Positions 8,552-17,891 are shown, counted from the first letter of the stretch. The stretch is 36,293 bases of DNA from Alloboseaceae bacterium BT-24-1 (GCA_025846845.1 JAOYTL010000004.1:1-36293); one strand, 5' to 3'. Translations and numbers: made by a program. Notes: a model not told the origin generated them from the sequence alone.

Positions 8552-10161
8552 TCGGCGGGCTCCAGCTTGCCATGCGGCTCGGTGGTCATCGTCTTGGGCT
8601 CGCTCGCGCCGGCCAGCGAATGCGCGCAGACATACAGGAGGCCGGCGACCATCGCATAAGCCAGGCTGATCGAGGGCGTGACGCCCAGCCCCTTGCCGAT
8701 GCCGATGGCCTCGCCATGCATCAGGCCGAAATAGGTCAGCACCGCGCCGGCGGCGGCGAAGCCGGCCGCGTTCAGGAACTGCTTCTCGATCACGAAGACC
8801 GCGATCGCGCCGAGGACGAGGCCGGAGAGGATGGCGCCGCCGCCCATCAGCTCGAGCCCGTGATAGAGCACGCCCATATTGGCCATCTTGTCGATGCCGA
8901 CCGCCGCCGCGCTGGTGCCGGCCGCGCCGAGCGCGCCGTCGATCTGCACCTTCGCCCAGGCGGCCAGATGCGGCGTCACCGCCAGCACGATGGCCGGGGC
9001 ATGGCTCGCCGGCGTCGTCTGGAAGGCCTGGGCGCCGATCAGCATGCCGATATAGAGCAGGATCGGCGAGATTGCGACGATCGGGATCAGCGCCAGCAGC
9101 AGCGCGACGATGCCGAACCAGCACAGCACGATCACCATGAGCCCGGTCGCGGCCGAATAGCCGATGCGCCCGCCCATCGCCTTCCAGCCGGGATGGCCGA
9201 TATAGACCGCGTTGATGAAGGGGTTGCCCATCAGGCAGCCGATCAGCGAGACGACGCCGTCGGCCGTCAGTACCCGTGTCGTCGGATAGTGGTCGCCGGC
9301 GGCCTCCGCGCTCTCGACATTGTCCATCGCCTCGACGAGGTCGTAGATGCCGAACGGGATCGCCGTCACCAGGATGATGCCGAGGAACTGGAAGCCCGAG
9401 AAGACGTGGTCGAAGGCCGGCACCGGCAGCGAGAAGCCGAAATTGCCGAAGGCCGCGCCGAGTTTGGTCAGGCTGAGGCCGCCGACATCCAGCCCCAGCG
9501 CGGCGCTGCCCCAGGCGATGACCATGCCGAAGGCGATGGCGACCAGCCCGGCCGGAATGCCGCGCGGATAGCGCAGACCGCCGAACCAGCTCACCAGGAT
9601 GATGGCGAGACAGACCAGTCCGATCGCGGGCGTCAGGAATATCTCCAGCGCCGGGCGCATCGAGATGAAGGCGATCGAGACGCCGGCCAGCGTCCCGAGC
9701 AGCGCCGCCCGCGGCGTGATCCTGCGGATATAAGGCGCGATGAAACCGCCGATCATCAGGATGAAACTCTGGAAGAAAACCCAGACGAGGCCCGCCTCCC
9801 AGCCCTTGACCGGATCGCCCGTCATCGTCGCGATCGGCAGCATGATCACGAAGGTGACGACGAACATATGCGGCACGCTGATGCCCGAGGGCAGCGCGCA
9901 GACATCGTCGCGCCCCGTCTTCTTCGCCAGCTGCCAGGCGAGCCAGGCGTAATAGCCGGTCGAGAGCATCATCATCAGCCCGAGCGCCGGCAGGATGCGC
10001 CCGAAGACGATCTCCGACGGCATCTTCAGGACGAATTGCAGCAGGCCGGTCAGCACCAGCAGGTTGACGAGGATATTGGTGCCGAAGCCGAACAGGGCGT
10101 TCCAGTCGCCCGGCGTCCAGAGCTTCGGTGAAGAGCCTGTCGTCGCAGTCGTCGCCGCCAT
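8548..10161 (-). CDS. NCS2-family permease (xanthine/uracil type)
   Basis: A 537-residue, very hydrophobic membrane protein with about a dozen predicted helices. It resembles the AzgA-like or prokaryotic NCS2 group of nucleobase permeases (GFGTNILVNLLVLTGLL, CALPSGISVPHMFVV, GIYDLVEAMDNVESAEAAGD). The substrates are usually purines, pyrimidines or similar planar N-heterocycles, taken up with protons. GGAGG lies 5 bases before the ATG at 10161. It sits between biuH and atzG in one operon, so it probably imports the substrate of the pathway or its precursor; the compound cannot be read from sequence. Confidence 0.85.
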   Translation of the reverse strand: MAATTATTGSSPKLWTPGDWNALFGFGTNILVNLLVLTGLLQFVLKMPSEIVFGRILPALGLMMMLSTGYYAWLAWQLAKKTGRDDVCALPSGISVPHMFVVTFVIMLPIATMTGDPVKGWEAGLVWVFFQSFILMIGGFIAPYIRRITPRAALLGTLAGVSIAFISMRPALEIFLTPAIGLVCLAIILVSWFGGLRYPRGIPAGLVAIAFGMVIAWGSAALGLDVGGLSLTKLGAAFGNFGFSLPVPAFDHVFSGFQFLGIILVTAIPFGIYDLVEAMDNVESAEAAGDHYPTTRVLTADGVVSLIGCLMGNPFINAVYIGHPGWKAMGGRIGYSAATGLMVIVLCWFGIVALLLALIPIVAISPILLYIGMLIGAQAFQTTPASHAPAIVLAVTPHLAAWAKVQIDGALGAAGTSAAAVGIDKMANMGVLYHGLELMGGGAILSGLVLGAIAVFVIEKQFLNAAGFAAAGAVLTYFGLMHGEAIGIGKGLGVTPSISLAYAMVAGLLYVCAHSLAGASEPKTMTTEPHGKLEPAE

Positions 10162-10189
10162 CGCACCCTCCTGTCCCTGTTTCAGCGGT

Positions 10190-10876
10190 TCACGCCGCTT
10201 TCTCTGTCCGGGCGAGTGCCATCAGCACCTCGCCGGTCGTCGAGACCCAGCCGAAGATTCCGCCCTGGGCCGCGATCATGCGCAGGCCCACCTCGTGGAA
10301 CTCGGGGAAATACGAGGCGCAGGCATCGCCCAGCACGAGGCAGCGATAGCCCCGGTCGTTCGCCTCGCGCACGGTCGTATGGACGCAGACCTCGGTGGTG
10401 ACGCCGCAGACCAGCAGCGTCTCGATACCGCGGTTACGCAGCATCAGGTCGAGATCGGTCTGGTAGAAGGCGCCCTTGCCGGGCTTGTCGATCACCGGCT
10501 CTTGTGGAAACGGCGCCACCGCCGGCACGATGTCGTGCCCGGCCTCGCCGCGGATCAGGATGCGTCCCATCGGCCCCGCGGCACCGATACACTTCTCCAC
10601 CGGCCCGCGCTGTACCTTGGCTGGCGGCGCATCCGAGAGATCGGGCCGATGCCCCTCGCGGGTATGAATCACCAGCATGCCGGCGGCGCGCGCTCCGGCG
10701 AGGATGCGCCGGCACGGCTCGACCGCCGCCATCAGCAGCGAGACGTCGTTGCCCAGCGCTGCGCCGAAGCCGCCCGGCTCCAGGAAGTCGCGCTGCATGT
10801 CGATGATGACCAGGGCCGCGCGAGCGAAGTCGACAGGCAGAGCGGTTGGCTTCGCGGCGATCTCGACGGCGGGCAT
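10190..10876 (-). CDS. biuH: Biuret amidohydrolase-like cysteine hydrolase
   Basis: A 228-residue isochorismatase-superfamily hydrolase with the catalytic triad D26 (VIIDMQ), K131 (DKPGKG) and C164 (GVTTEVCV). Several stretches agree with biuret hydrolase BiuH as I recall it: HTREGHRPDL, GRIL-RGE-G-DI, TTVREANDRGY, and a Gln (Q204) 40 residues after the Cys. BiuH turns biuret into allophanate and ammonia. The ATG at 10876 is preferred over 10945 because GGAGGAG lies 9 bases before it. It heads the operon with the NCS2 permease and atzGE and is divergent from atzF, which would use the allophanate formed. A related ureide amidase remains possible. Confidence 0.8.
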   Translation of the reverse strand: MPAVEIAAKPTALPVDFARAALVIIDMQRDFLEPGGFGAALGNDVSLLMAAVEPCRRILAGARAAGMLVIHTREGHRPDLSDAPPAKVQRGPVEKCIGAAGPMGRILIRGEAGHDIVPAVAPFPQEPVIDKPGKGAFYQTDLDLMLRNRGIETLLVCGVTTEVCVHTTVREANDRGYRCLVLGDACASYFPEFHEVGLRMIAAQGGIFGWVSTTGEVLMALARTEKAA

Positions 10877-11103
10877 CAGGCAGCGCTCCTCCGGCAAAGC
10901 GAACGGAACGGGCTTTGCAAGGGCCGTGCCTATGCCGGCACGCAACGCGCGGCCGCCATCGGAAGGAGCAAGGGCGACGGACCGACCGCTTCATGATGCT
11001 GATCTGGAAAGGAAACTCGCGATCCCGAAGATCATTGCCGCCCGCAGGACCTGCGGTAGACAGCCCCCGGCCTTTCCGGGGAGACGCGCCAGGCGGAGAC
11101 CTG

Positions 11104-11143
11104 TTGCATAATCTTTGCATGCAATGCTGGAAGATTGATCAAT
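11104..11143. promoter_or_regulatory. Candidate GntR operators between biuH and atzF
   Basis: The 295-bp gap between the divergent biuH and atzF genes holds the palindrome TTGCATGCAA at 11115-11124, a half copy TTGCAT at 11104-11109 and a second palindrome ATTGATCAAT at 11134-11143. FadR-type GntR proteins bind short AT-rich palindromes of the TTGTATACAA kind. A near copy, TTGTATGCAA, lies before the ABC binding-protein gene (19838-19847). The regulator is probably the GntR protein at 12977-13666 (inference). Confidence 0.55.
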
Positions 11144-11171
11144 TAATAGCCAGTCGGCCCCCGCGATCGAA

Positions 11172-12995
11172 ATGGAAAGCCTGCCCGTGCAGACCCTGAA
11201 AGATATCCTCTCTGCCCATCTCGATGGGAGCCGCAGCCTCGCGGAGACCGTTGCCACGAGCTATGCCCGGCTGCGCGCGGTCGACGATCCCTCGATGTTC
11301 ATCGCGCCCAGGCCCGAGGCCGAGGCGCTCGCCGAGGCGGAGCGGCTGCAGGCGGAGGGGCCGCGCGGCCGTGCGCTCTGGGGCGTGCCGGTCGCCGTCA
11401 AGGACAACATCGATGTCGCCGGCCTGCCGACCACCGCGGCCTGCCCGGCCTTCGCCTACACGCCGGCGCGGGATGCCGCCGCGGTCGCCCGGCTGAGGGC
11501 TGCCGGCGCCATCGTGATCGGCAAGACCAATCTCGACCAATTCGCTACCGGGTTGAACGGCACGCGCTCGCCCTATGGCACGCCGCGCAACATGCTGCGG
11601 GCCGATCTGGTGCCCGGCGGCTCGAGCTCCGGCTCCGCCAGCGCGGTCGCTTCCGGCATCGTTCCGGTTGCACTGGGCACCGACACCGCCGGCTCCGGGC
11701 GCGTGCCGGCCGGCCTGCAGAACCTCGTCGGGCTCAAGCCGAGCCCCGGCCTGGTTTCGACGGCGGGCGTCGTGCCGGCCTGCCGCACGCTCGACTGCGT
11801 TTCGGTGTTTGCACTGACGGTCGACGACGCGATGGCGGTGCTGGAAGTGATCTCTGGTGTCGATGCCGCCGACCCGTTCTCCCGCGCCGTGGCGCTTGGG
11901 CAGCCCGGCGCGCTGCCGCCGCATCAGAGGATTGTCGTCCCGCGCCCCGCCGATCTCGACTTCGACGGCGATTCGGCGGCATCCGCGAGCTTTGCGCTGG
12001 CGGTCGAGCGTGCGCAGGCGCTGGGCGCGACGATCGTCCCCCTCGATATGACGCCCTTCTACGAGACGGCGCGTCTGCTTTACGACGGCCCCTGGGTGGC
12101 CGAGCGCTTCCTCGCGATCCGCGAGCTGCTGATGCGTGACCCCGAGGCAATCCTGCCCGTCATCAGACAGGTCATTGCCGGCAAGCCATTGCCCGATGCG
12201 GCCGACACCTTCGCGGCGCAATACCGGCTGGCCGAGCTCGCTCTCGCCGCCAAGGCCGCGCTGAAGGGCATCGACGCGATGATGGTGCCGACGGCTCCGA
12301 GACCGGTGACGCTCGCGGAGATGGCCGCCGACCCGGTCGGCAAGAACTCGCTGCTCGGCCGCTACACCAATTTCGTCAACCTGCTCGACATGTGTGCGCT
12401 CGCCGTGCCGGTGAGCCTGGCGAAGGACGGCACGGCGGCAGGCGTCACCTTCATAGCGCCGTCCGGCCGCGATGCGGCGCTGGCCACCCTCGGCCGCGCC
12501 TTCCATCACGCCTCCGCCTTGATGCTCGGGGCCACAAGCACGCCGATGCCGCCGCTTGCAGATATTCAAGCTGCCGCTCCGCAGGGCGCCATCGAGATCG
12601 CGGTCGTCGGTGCGCATCTGTCGGGCATGCCGCTCAACGGCGAGCTGACCGGGCTTGGCGCCACATTCCTGCGCGCAACCACCACGACCGCGGACTACCG
12701 GCTTTTCGCCTTGCCCGGCGGCCCGCCGGCGCGGCCAGGCCTGATCCGTGTCCGCGAGGGCGGGGCAGCCATCGCGCTCGAAGTCTGGGCTTTGCCTGCT
12801 GGCGGCTTTGGCCGTTTCATCGCAAGCATTCCCGCTCCGCTGGGCATCGGCACGCTGGCGCTGGCCGACAGCACGCGGGTCAAGGGCTTCCTCTGCGAAC
12901 AGATCGCGACCGAGGATGCGCGCGATGTGACCGAATTCGGCGGCTGGCGGGCTTTCGTTGCGGCGCAGGCCAAGCCTCAGGGCGCTCCCGCGTAG
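11172..12995 (+). CDS. atzF: Allophanate hydrolase AtzF
   Basis: A 607-residue protein with two parts. The N-terminal amidase domain (to about residue 450) has the triad K77 (GVPVAVKDN), S151 (GGSSSGSAS) and S175 (GTDTAGSGR). The C-terminal AtzF-type domain starts near AIEIAVVGAHLSGMPLNGEL. This two-domain form is the standalone allophanate hydrolase, which splits allophanate to two ammonia and CO2; it lacks the biotin carboxylase part of urea amidolyase. It is divergent from biuH across a likely operator region. Its 3' end overlaps the end of the convergent GntR gene by 19 bp. The ATG at 11172 has only a weak ribosome-binding site. Confidence 0.93.
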   Translation: MESLPVQTLKDILSAHLDGSRSLAETVATSYARLRAVDDPSMFIAPRPEAEALAEAERLQAEGPRGRALWGVPVAVKDNIDVAGLPTTAACPAFAYTPARDAAAVARLRAAGAIVIGKTNLDQFATGLNGTRSPYGTPRNMLRADLVPGGSSSGSASAVASGIVPVALGTDTAGSGRVPAGLQNLVGLKPSPGLVSTAGVVPACRTLDCVSVFALTVDDAMAVLEVISGVDAADPFSRAVALGQPGALPPHQRIVVPRPADLDFDGDSAASASFALAVERAQALGATIVPLDMTPFYETARLLYDGPWVAERFLAIRELLMRDPEAILPVIRQVIAGKPLPDAADTFAAQYRLAELALAAKAALKGIDAMMVPTAPRPVTLAEMAADPVGKNSLLGRYTNFVNLLDMCALAVPVSLAKDGTAAGVTFIAPSGRDAALATLGRAFHHASALMLGATSTPMPPLADIQAAAPQGAIEIAVVGAHLSGMPLNGELTGLGATFLRATTTTADYRLFALPGGPPARPGLIRVREGGAAIALEVWALPAGGFGRFIASIPAPLGIGTLALADSTRVKGFLCEQIATEDARDVTEFGGWRAFVAAQAKPQGAPA

Positions 12996-13666
12996 TTCCT
13001 GAAAGCATCGCGCACGATGCCGATATGGGCGCGCATCGCCTCTGCCGCGCCGGACTGGTCGCCCCGCAGGATCGCTTGAACGATCAGGTCGTGCTCCTGA
13101 TAGGAGCCTCCCAGGCGCCCGGCCGCCCGGAATTGCGCCCTGCGAAACGGTGCGACCCGGGCACGCGTCATCAGGGTTAGTTCGGCGAGGTAGCCATTAT
13201 GCGAGCCCGCATAGATCACGGTGTGAAAAGCCTCGTTGGTCTCATGATAGCGCAAGGGATCGCCCTCATGCACGAGCGCGCGCAGCGCCTGATGCAACCC
13301 TTCCAGGCCGCGCCGTTCGGGCACGGTCATATTGCGGGCTGCGAGCCCTGCACAGAGCGCCTCGAGCTCGGCCATCGCCTCGAACATGTCGTGGAGCTGC
13401 GTCGGGGTGGGCAAGGCCACGACCGCGCCGCGATGCGGCCGGACGCTGACGAGACCCGAGGCCGAGAGCTGGCGGATCGCCTCGCGTACCGGAGTGCGCG
13501 AGACACCGAACCGCGCCGCCAGCTCCTGCTCGTCGAGGGGCGTTCCCGGTTCGAGCACGCCCGATACGATCTCGTCGGCGATCTGCAGGCGAAGCGCTTC
13601 CGTCCGCGTTCGCGGTGGCGCTGCGGGTCTGGATATCGCCAAAGTGGCGGCAGGGCGCGGCGGCAT
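12977..13666 (-). CDS. GntR-family (FCD/FadR subgroup) regulator
   Basis: A 229-residue regulator. An N-terminal winged helix (about residues 22-85, with GTPLDEQELAARFGVSRTPVREAIRQL and VRPHRGAVV) is followed by an all-helical FCD effector domain holding the metal-ligand-type pattern with H at about 145 (FHTVIY) and a later AMRAHI. FadR-subgroup proteins usually repress catabolic genes until a small acid binds. It overlaps atzF tail to tail, lies 97 bp downstream of atzH on the same strand, and is the only regulator in the catabolic block, so it is the likely controller of the biuH, atzF and ABC promoters. Confidence 0.9.
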   Translation of the reverse strand: MPPRPAATLAISRPAAPPRTRTEALRLQIADEIVSGVLEPGTPLDEQELAARFGVSRTPVREAIRQLSASGLVSVRPHRGAVVALPTPTQLHDMFEAMAELEALCAGLAARNMTVPERRGLEGLHQALRALVHEGDPLRYHETNEAFHTVIYAGSHNGYLAELTLMTRARVAPFRRAQFRAAGRLGGSYQEHDLIVQAILRGDQSGAAEAMRAHIGIVRDAFRNYAGAP

Positions 13667-13763
13667 GATCAGGATCGGCAGGCAGGCGGAATCGCCGACG
13701 CCTGCATAGCAGGCAGAGCGATGCCGGTCACGGCGTCATGACGAATGCGCCACTGCCTGCCGT

Positions 13764-14144
13764 TCATTCGGGGATGATGCTGACATGGGCGCTGACGACG
13801 CGCCAGCCTTCCGCGAACTTGACCCAGGTCTGGCTCTGCCGACCCACCTTTCCGACCATGCTGTCGCGCCGGAACATGGTGTTCGCCGTCGCCATGGTGT
13901 CGCCATACGTCGTGATGACGGTGCGCTCCAGCGTCCGTTTGAGCCCGACCGGCGAGCGCGCCGAGCGGAAGGCGGCGATCTCGTCATGGCCGTAGAGGTT
14001 TTCGGCGACGCCGTAGCGCAAGGTCTCGGTCGCCTTGCGGAAGATCGCATCCAGCGTTGCGACGTCATTGCCGGTGAGCGCGGCCTCATAGGCGGCGAAG
14101 GCCGCTTCAACCTCGGCAAGTACGGCAGGGTCGTTGATCTTCAT
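13764..14144 (-). CDS. atzH: AtzH-like amidohydrolase (DUF3225, NTF2 fold)
   Basis: A 126-residue DUF3225 protein of the NTF2 superfamily, matching AtzH/HpxZ in length and in the stretches YGVAENLYGHDEIAAFRSAR and VGRQSQTWVKF-GWRVVSAHVS. AtzH is proposed to turn 1,3-dicarboxyurea, the AtzE product, into allophanate. The two residues reported as needed for that activity, a Tyr and an Arg 24 residues apart, appear here as Y19 and R43. In known clusters atzH follows atzGE directly. Here it is at the far end of the ABC transporter genes, 54 bp after the ATPase start region, so the pathway genes are split over three transcripts. Confidence 0.88.
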   Translation of the reverse strand: MKINDPAVLAEVEAAFAAYEAALTGNDVATLDAIFRKATETLRYGVAENLYGHDEIAAFRSARSPVGLKRTLERTVITTYGDTMATANTMFRRDSMVGKVGRQSQTWVKFAEGWRVVSAHVSIIPE

Positions 14145-14198
14145 CTGCAGGCATCTCCAGAGGACTATCCCGCGATGACGATCGCGGGCAGGACGCGC

Positions 14199-15911
14199 TC
14201 ATAACGGCGGATGCGGAATCGCGGTCAGCAACTCCCTCGTATACTGCGCCTTGGGATCGCCGAGCACCTCCTCCGCCGTGCCTTCTTCGACGATCGAGCC
14301 CGTCTTCATCACGATCACCCGGTCGCAGAGCAGACGCACGACGTTGAGATCGTGCGAGACGAAGAGGTAGCTCATGCCGAGCCGTCCCTTGAGTTCATCG
14401 AGCAGATTCAGCACCACCGCCTGGACGGAGACGTCGAGCGCCGCCGTGGGCTCGTCGAGAATGACCAGATCAGGGTCGAGCGCGATCGCCCGCGCAATGC
14501 CGACACGCGCCTTTTGCCCCCCGGAAAGCTGGTGAGGGAAGCGGTCGATCAGCTCGACCGGCAGGCCGACGAGCCTCGCCAAGTCCTCGCAGCGCGCGCG
14601 AAGGGCATCGCGTCCCTTGAATGCGCCCATCCGCATGATCGGGTCGGCGATGGCGCGCTCGGCGGTGAAGCGCGGATTGAGGCTGTCGGTCGGATCCTGG
14701 AACACCATCTGGATGCGCCGGCGATGCGGCGACGCGGCGAACTGTTTGGCGGGAATCGCACCGATATCGGTGTCGTCGAAGATGATCCTGCCGCCGCTGG
14801 GGTCGATCAGTCGCGTGACCATCATCGAGGTCGTCGACTTGCCGCAGCCGGACTCGCCGACGAGCCCCAGCGTCTCGCCCCTGGCGATGCTGAAGCTGAT
14901 GCCATCGACGGCACGGAACGGTGCCGGCGGCTCGCCCGGGCCCTTGCCCAGCAGCCTGGCGAAGATGCTGCCGCCTGCCGCCCGCGGATATTCCTTGACC
15001 AGATTCTCGACCTGCATCAGGGGGCCGGGCTTGGCCACTGTTTTCGGCTCAGCCACGGCCGTCCTGGCTTCGGCGGGTACGGTTTGCGGCGCGTCGGGCA
15101 GCAAGTCCGCGAGGCTCGTGCCCAGTCGCGGCGTCGCCTGCATCAGCCTGCGGGTGTAAGGATGCCGCGGGTTGCGGAAGATCTCGCTGGCCAGCGCGGT
15201 ATCGACCACCTTGCCCTTCTCCATCACGACGACCTTGTCGCAATAGGCGGCGGCGAGGCCGAGATCATGGGTGATCAGGATCGTCGACATGCCACGCTCG
15301 CGGGTCAGCTCGACGATGAGGTCCATCACCGCCTTCTGCGTGGTGACGTCGAGGCCCGTCGTCGGCTCGTCGGCGATCAGCAGTTGCGGCTGGCAGGCCA
15401 GTGCGAGCGCGATCACGACGCGCTGGCACATCCCGCCGGACAGCTCGAACGGATAGGCGTCGTAGCGCTCCTCGGGCCGGGCGATCTTGACCTTGCTCAG
15501 CGCCTCGATCGCCCTGTCTTTCGCTGTCGCACGCGTCGCCTGGACATGCTGCAACAGCACGTCCTCGATCTGCCTGCCGACCTTGCGGATCGGATTGAGC
15601 GCCGCGCGCGGGTTCTGGAAGATCATCGAGATCTCGCGCCCGCGCAGATCACGCATCTGGGTCTCGTCGGCCGCAACGAGATCGACGCCGGAGAACGAGA
15701 TCGAGCCTTCGGCGACGCGGCCAGCGCGATCGAGGATGCGCACCACGGCATAGGACGTCACCGACTTGCCCGAGCCGGACTCGCCGACGATCGCGACCGT
15801 CTCGCCCTTGGCGACGCCGATGTCGATCGACTTGACCGCCTGCACCGTGCCGCGGCGGGTCGCGAATTCGACGGTGAGGTTCCTGATCTCGAGCAGAGGT
15901 ACCGCTGTCAT
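14199..15911 (-). CDS. Dipeptide/oligopeptide-type ABC transporter, fused ATPases
   Basis: A 570-residue protein with two complete nucleotide-binding domains, equivalent to DppD fused to DppF. The first has Walker A GESGSGKS (about residue 40), signature LSGGMCQRV and Walker B LLIADEPT. The second has Walker A GESGCGKS (about 353), signature LSGGQKARV and LVILDEPTAALD. It drives import through the two permeases encoded just upstream (1 bp gap to the next gene). With the binding protein at 18003-19592 this is a full importer. The location beside atzH suggests a ureide or similar small nitrogen compound as cargo rather than a peptide (inference). Confidence 0.93.
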   Translation of the reverse strand: MTAVPLLEIRNLTVEFATRRGTVQAVKSIDIGVAKGETVAIVGESGSGKSVTSYAVVRILDRAGRVAEGSISFSGVDLVAADETQMRDLRGREISMIFQNPRAALNPIRKVGRQIEDVLLQHVQATRATAKDRAIEALSKVKIARPEERYDAYPFELSGGMCQRVVIALALACQPQLLIADEPTTGLDVTTQKAVMDLIVELTRERGMSTILITHDLGLAAAYCDKVVVMEKGKVVDTALASEIFRNPRHPYTRRLMQATPRLGTSLADLLPDAPQTVPAEARTAVAEPKTVAKPGPLMQVENLVKEYPRAAGGSIFARLLGKGPGEPPAPFRAVDGISFSIARGETLGLVGESGCGKSTTSMMVTRLIDPSGGRIIFDDTDIGAIPAKQFAASPHRRRIQMVFQDPTDSLNPRFTAERAIADPIMRMGAFKGRDALRARCEDLARLVGLPVELIDRFPHQLSGGQKARVGIARAIALDPDLVILDEPTAALDVSVQAVVLNLLDELKGRLGMSYLFVSHDLNVVRLLCDRVIVMKTGSIVEEGTAEEVLGDPKAQYTRELLTAIPHPPL

Positions 15912-15912
15912 G

Positions 15913-16845
15913 TCAGTTCCTCCGCTGGGGATCGACGAGATCGCGCACGCCGTCGCCGAGCAGGTTGAAGCAGAACACGGCGATCATCAGGGCAAGGCCC
16001 GGGAAGAAGGCGATCCACCACTCTCCGGAGACGATGAAGCTCGCGCCCTCGGCCACCATGATCCCCCATTCCGGGGTCGGCGGGCGCACGCCGAGCCCTA
16101 TGAAGGAGAGGCCTGCCGCATTCAGGATCGCGTAGCCCATGGTCAGCGACATCTGCACCGCCATGATCGGCATGATGTTGGGCACGATCTGGGTGAGGAG
16201 CAGCCGCCAGTCGGAATTGCCCGAAAGTCGCGCCGCCTGCACGAAGCCGGCATCGCGGCGCACATTCGCCTCGGCGCGCGCGACGCGGGCATAGAGCGGG
16301 AAGTTGATGATCGCGGTCGCCAGCACGATGTTGCCGACCGAGTTGCCCAGCGCCGCGACGATGCCCATCGCCAGCACGAAAAGCGGAAAGGCCATGATCG
16401 TGTCGGCGACGCGGCCGACGACCTTGTCGATCCAGCCGCCGTAGAACCCGGCCATGACGCCGGCAAGCCCACCCATCAGGAAGACCAGCGCCACCGAGAA
16501 GATCGCGATCGAGAAGTCGAGCCGCGTCGCAGCCACCACGCGGCTGAAGATGTCGCGGCCGAGCTGGTCCGTACCGAACCAGTGCGCCCGGCTCGGTGTC
16601 TGCAAGGCGGCGTTCGTGTTGCTCGCGAGCGGGTCGTAGGGGACGATCGAGGGGCCGAAGATCGCCGCCAGCAGGATCAGCGCGAACAGCCCGAAGGCGA
16701 GCCCCGTCACCGGGTTCTCGGCGACGATATGGCGTGCATGCGCCCACAGGCTGGTGGAAGGCGGCGCCTCGAAGCGCAACGCCGGAACGGGTTCGGCAGG
16801 GATTGCCCGGGCAGGCACAGGCTCGACCTTGGCCATGTCGTTCAC
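15913..16845 (-). CDS. ABC transporter permease, DppC type
   Basis: A 310-residue inner-membrane permease of the DppC/OppC family. It has the N-terminal OppC segment, about six helices, the periplasmic piece HWFGTDQLGRDIFSRV and the EAA loop near ARVARAEANVRRDAGFVQAARLSG. The start is uncertain: TTG 16854, GTG 16845 or ATG 16836. I use GTG 16845 because GGAGGG lies 9 bases upstream inside the end of the preceding gene. It pairs with the DppB-type permease to form the channel. Confidence 0.9.
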   Translation of the reverse strand: MNDMAKVEPVPARAIPAEPVPALRFEAPPSTSLWAHARHIVAENPVTGLAFGLFALILLAAIFGPSIVPYDPLASNTNAALQTPSRAHWFGTDQLGRDIFSRVVAATRLDFSIAIFSVALVFLMGGLAGVMAGFYGGWIDKVVGRVADTIMAFPLFVLAMGIVAALGNSVGNIVLATAIINFPLYARVARAEANVRRDAGFVQAARLSGNSDWRLLLTQIVPNIMPIMAVQMSLTMGYAILNAAGLSFIGLGVRPPTPEWGIMVAEGASFIVSGEWWIAFFPGLALMIAVFCFNLLGDGVRDLVDPQRRN

Positions 16846-16850
16846 TGTCT

Positions 16851-17864
16851 TCAACCCTCCAGCCTGACACGAGGATCGATGACGCCGTAGAGCACGTCGA
16901 TCATCAGGTTCAGGGCGACGTAGAGGATCGCCATGGTCAGGACGAAGCCCTGGATCGGTGCATAGTCGGACGCGATCAGCGCCTCGACAGCGTAGGAACC
17001 GACGCCGGGCCAGGCGAAGACCTTCTCGACCAGCACATTGGCCCCGAGCAGGAAGGAGAACACCATGCCGAGCGTCGTGACCACCGGCAGCATCGCATTC
17101 CGGAAAGCATAGGTGCCAATGACCTTGCCATCGGTCAGGCCGCTGGCGCGCGCGGTGCGCACGAAATCGGCGCCGAGGACGGCCAGCATCGAGGCACGGG
17201 TCATGCGGGTGATCGGTGCCAGCGAGAAGATGGCGAGCGTCACCGCCGGCAGGATCAGCTGGGCGAGAGCCCCCCGGAAGGTCTCGAAATCCCGCGCAAG
17301 CAAGGTGTCGACCAGGAACAGGCCGGTGATGCGCGGCGGTTCGGAGGCGAAGACGTCGAGCCGGCCGAGCGGCGCCGGCGACCAGCCGAGGATGAAATAG
17401 AACACATAGACCAGCAGGAGCCCGGTGAAGAACACCGGCAGCGAGACGCCCGCGGTCGCCACGATGCGGCAGAGATGGTCGATCCAGGAGCCCTGCTTCA
17501 CCGCCGCCAGCACCCCCAGGGGCAGAGCCACCGCCATGGCCAGGATCAGCCCTGCCAAGGTCAGTTCCGCCGAGGCAGGCAGGCGCGCTGCGAGATCCTT
17601 GGTCACCGCCTGGCCAGTCGTCAGCGAGGTGCCGAGGTCACCCTTCACCAGCGCCGCGACATAGGAGACGAACTGCACCGGCAGCGGCTGGTCGAGCCCG
17701 AGCTTCGAGCGGATTTCGATGATCGCCTGGGGCGAGGCGGCCGGGCCGGCGAAATAGGCCGCGGTATCGCCCGGCAGCACCCGCGTCAGCAGGAAGGTGA
17801 CGATGATCACGCCGATGACCGACGGAATCGTCGTCATCAGACGCTGGCCGATCATGCGCAGCAT
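16851..17864 (-). CDS. ABC transporter permease, DppB type
   Basis: A 337-residue inner-membrane permease of the DppB/OppB family. It has the typical N-terminal MLRMIGQRLMTTIPSVIGV helix and FLLTRVLPGD, and the EAA loop near ITRMTRASMLAVLGADFVRTARASGL. AGAGGAA precedes the ATG at 17864. It overlaps or abuts the DppC-type gene and is separated from the binding-protein gene by 138 bp that contain a palindromic repeat, which may reduce or stabilise downstream transcript. Confidence 0.92.
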   Translation of the reverse strand: MLRMIGQRLMTTIPSVIGVIIVTFLLTRVLPGDTAAYFAGPAASPQAIIEIRSKLGLDQPLPVQFVSYVAALVKGDLGTSLTTGQAVTKDLAARLPASAELTLAGLILAMAVALPLGVLAAVKQGSWIDHLCRIVATAGVSLPVFFTGLLLVYVFYFILGWSPAPLGRLDVFASEPPRITGLFLVDTLLARDFETFRGALAQLILPAVTLAIFSLAPITRMTRASMLAVLGADFVRTARASGLTDGKVIGTYAFRNAMLPVVTTLGMVFSFLLGANVLVEKVFAWPGVGSYAVEALIASDYAPIQGFVLTMAILYVALNLMIDVLYGVIDPRVRLEG

Positions 17865-17891
17865 GGTGTTCCTCTTCGCTTGCTGGGCAAG

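Noticed and set aside
8572..10131. Long open frame antisense to the NCS2 permease gene (519 codons, highly charged)
   Set aside because: It mirrors a clear membrane protein gene; its Arg/Asp/Gln/His-rich product has no family features and results from GC-rich codon use.
11139..12617. Open frame of 492 codons antisense to atzF
   Set aside because: Shadow of a well-conserved amidase; no start signal or domain.
13700..13714. GCCTGC-ATA-GCAGGC as another GntR operator
   Set aside because: It is GC-rich and lacks the TTGCATGCAA pattern; it may be a small hairpin between atzH and the regulator gene.
14211..15968. Open frame of 585 codons antisense to the fused ABC ATPase
   Set aside because: Antisense shadow of a conserved two-domain ATPase; composition is atypical.
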